Assembly (NCBI RefSeq): GCF_020166435.1
Contig: NZ_JAINZP010000007.1
Coordinates: 1 to 64,000 of the forward strand
Length of the DNA stretch: 64,000 nucleotides
DNA from: Pectobacterium versatile
Lineage (GTDB): Bacteria > Pseudomonadota > Gammaproteobacteria > Enterobacterales > Enterobacteriaceae
Reading direction: 5' to 3'
In this document: positions 63,028 through 64,000 of the stretch, piece by piece
Position numbering within the stretch: position 1 is the stretch's first letter
How the letters are laid out: each line of letters begins with the position of its first letter
The notes under the pieces: model-generated
Told to the model about the DNA's origin: nothing
Database searches by the model: none
Seen by the model: only the letters and a program-made list of their open reading frames with translations
Translations under genes and position numbers: made by a program

Positions 63028-63693
63028 TCAATATGGGGTTTCTTCATGGTTTGCTGGTGTTTCAGCATCGGGAAAGATTTCCTGTAATTCCACTCGCTTG
63101 CAGATGACAAATCCAGAATCAAACAGTAATGCTTTAACGTCACTTTTCATTTCAACGGATGGAACGAAGCGGGTTGTAAGTACGCTGGATAACGCTTCTT
63201 GATAAGCATCCAGTAAGGGTTTAGGCCCTTGCGCGAGTAATCCATTGCCATTATTGCCGAATGTCGGCTCGTCCTGATGCCGATAAGCGTTGATATAGCG
63301 GTTCATCGGGCGCCAGTCGTTGAGAATACGTGTGTGAACACTCCAGACTCGCCCAAGTAGTTCGTAGCTTGATGCTGTTGCTATGGTGGAATAGTACAAC
63401 CCACCTCTCGGCGCGTTGTAGTCCCACAATAGTGGATGCTGATCGGTAAAGGTCAGCTCGCCTGAACTAGCAGGTTGAATGTCATGTTCGACAACGCCAC
63501 AACAGCAAATAATAAAATGACGAAGATAAGATTCAGGTGGTTCACAGTACACTGAGCAATGGTTCTGCTCGTCATAACGCCAGTTATCACAGCAAAAATG
63601 GATCGTTAGTGTATTTGTGCTGGTGTACTGCACGCTGGAAATATAGCCATTTAAGTCGTCGTATAGCGCATCGGCTAACTGTTCAATATCCAT
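63028..63693 (-). CDS. Hypothetical protein in immunity-type cluster
   Basis: 221 residues, no recognised domain. Features are a cysteine-rich stretch near 68-80 (FIICCCGVVEH), a tryptophan-rich N-terminal third and an acidic C-terminus. It lies 21 bp upstream of the Imm53 gene on the same strand, so probably part of the same operon. Function unknown. Confidence 0.6.
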   Translation of the reverse strand: MDIEQLADALYDDLNGYISSVQYTSTNTLTIHFCCDNWRYDEQNHCSVYCEPPESYLRHFIICCCGVVEHDIQPASSGELTFTDQHPLLWDYNAPRGGLYYSTIATASSYELLGRVWSVHTRILNDWRPMNRYINAYRHQDEPTFGNNGNGLLAQGPKPLLDAYQEALSSVLTTRFVPSVEMKSDVKALLFDSGFVICKRVELQEIFPDAETPANHEETPY

Positions 63694-63705
63694 ATTTTTT
63701 ATCCT

Positions 63706-63795
63706 TTAAGCTGCGGACTCCCACAGGAAGTGCAGGTATTCCTGTTCATATTCGGCAAATACGGATCCCAGCATAAACGCATTGCGGTTAAACAT
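63706..63795 (-). CDS. 29-residue open frame before the immunity cluster
   Basis: MFNRNAFMLGSVFAEYEQEYLHFLWESAA. It begins 2 nt after the tautomerase stop and ends 12 nt before the ATG at 63693. It may be a genuine small protein or the truncated start of a longer gene. No ribosome site is evident. Confidence 0.3.
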   Translation of the reverse strand: MFNRNAFMLGSVFAEYEQEYLHFLWESAA

Positions 63796-63797
63796 GG

Positions 63798-64000
63798 TTA
63801 ATCCATATCAGATTTATCGGAAGGTTTCCCTACAGCCTTCCTCAACTCCGTCACCGACACGCCGCCGATCCCCCAGTTGTCCGTTTCAACTTCATCAATT
63901 ACGACCACGGTAGTTTTCGAGTTCTTATTTAGCACATCGACCAACAACTGGGTGACGCCTTCAATCAACTGACGTTTTTGTTTAGGGGTGACGCCTTCAT
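63798..64000 (-). CDS. Tautomerase (4-oxalocrotonate tautomerase family), partial
   Basis: The frame runs off the right edge and ends at 63798. The visible part reads EGVTPKQKRQLIEGVTQLLV..., then TVVVIDEVETDNWGIGGVSV and a Lys/Asp tail. This is the small tautomerase fold. The N-terminal catalytic proline lies beyond the window. Confidence 0.85.
   Translation of the reverse strand, partial: EGVTPKQKRQLIEGVTQLLVDVLNKNSKTTVVVIDEVETDNWGIGGVSVTELRKAVGKPSDKSDMD

Overview
The window reads as chromosome of a soft-rot enterobacterium, most probably Pectobacterium. The housekeeping genes are close to their E. coli counterparts (alr, dnaB, dusA, pspG, barA, relA, pyrG, eno, ssrA/smpB, recN, grpE). The plant-associated cargo (rhiT-rhiN for rhamnogalacturonides, a full galactarate/glucarate pathway, a coniferyl-aldehyde-dehydrogenase-like enzyme) and two intergenic repeat families fit that genus. 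Genus assignment is inference; no species call is attempted.

Layout. 1-0.5 kb: end of a VapBC module whose toxin gene carries a 10-nt deletion. 0.5-6.9 kb: an alr/dnaB/qor/pspG/dusA block with a sigma-54 promoter before pspG. 7-10.5 kb: IS debris, two FlxA-like genes with sigma-28 promoters, and an Aer-type receptor. 11-21.3 kb: garD divergent from gudP-gudX-gudD-garL-garR-garK, enough to take up D-glucarate/galactarate and convert it to 2-phosphoglycerate plus pyruvate. 21.7-32.8 kb: barA (convergent), rlmD, relA, mazG, pyrG, eno. 32.8-41.2 kb: a DUF1460 protein, a DJ-1-like protein and aldehyde dehydrogenase with a divergent LysR regulator, rhiTN, and a truncated SDR gene.

41.2-54.9 kb is accessory DNA next to the 3' end of ssrA. 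First comes a scrap heap (IS remnants, a regulator fragment, a dead IS3-family element, a truncated integrase). It is followed by a P4-type phage satellite bounded by 78-bp direct repeats (44854-44931 and 54836-54913). The satellite keeps an intact integrase, AlpA, a Sid-like capsid-size protein, an Ogr-like activator, two Ogr-type sites before sid, and two iteron clusters. Its alpha-type primase/helicase is broken twice (amber codon and frameshift). Cargo comprises an AbiEi-like antitoxin without its toxin, a Phd/YefM antitoxin with a 29-residue toxin stump, an STM2901/DUF1493 pair, and a 449-residue protein with a PD-(D/E)xK-like motif sitting where P4 satellites usually carry antiviral genes.

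54.9-62.4 kb returns to core genome: ssrA, smpB, ratA-rnfH, bamE, recN (LexA sites), nadK, grpE (sigma-32 promoter), mntH (Fur-like site). 62.4-64 kb holds small immunity-type genes and a tautomerase running off the edge.

The strongest unexplained signal is a roughly 300-nt intergenic element present three times (about 21.39-21.70, 28.27-28.57 and 40.48-40.78 kb). Its hairpin arms differ between copies but keep pairing, as expected of a conserved RNA or hairpin-DNA structure. A second family of about 200 bp (MITE-like) occurs six times, complete or decayed.
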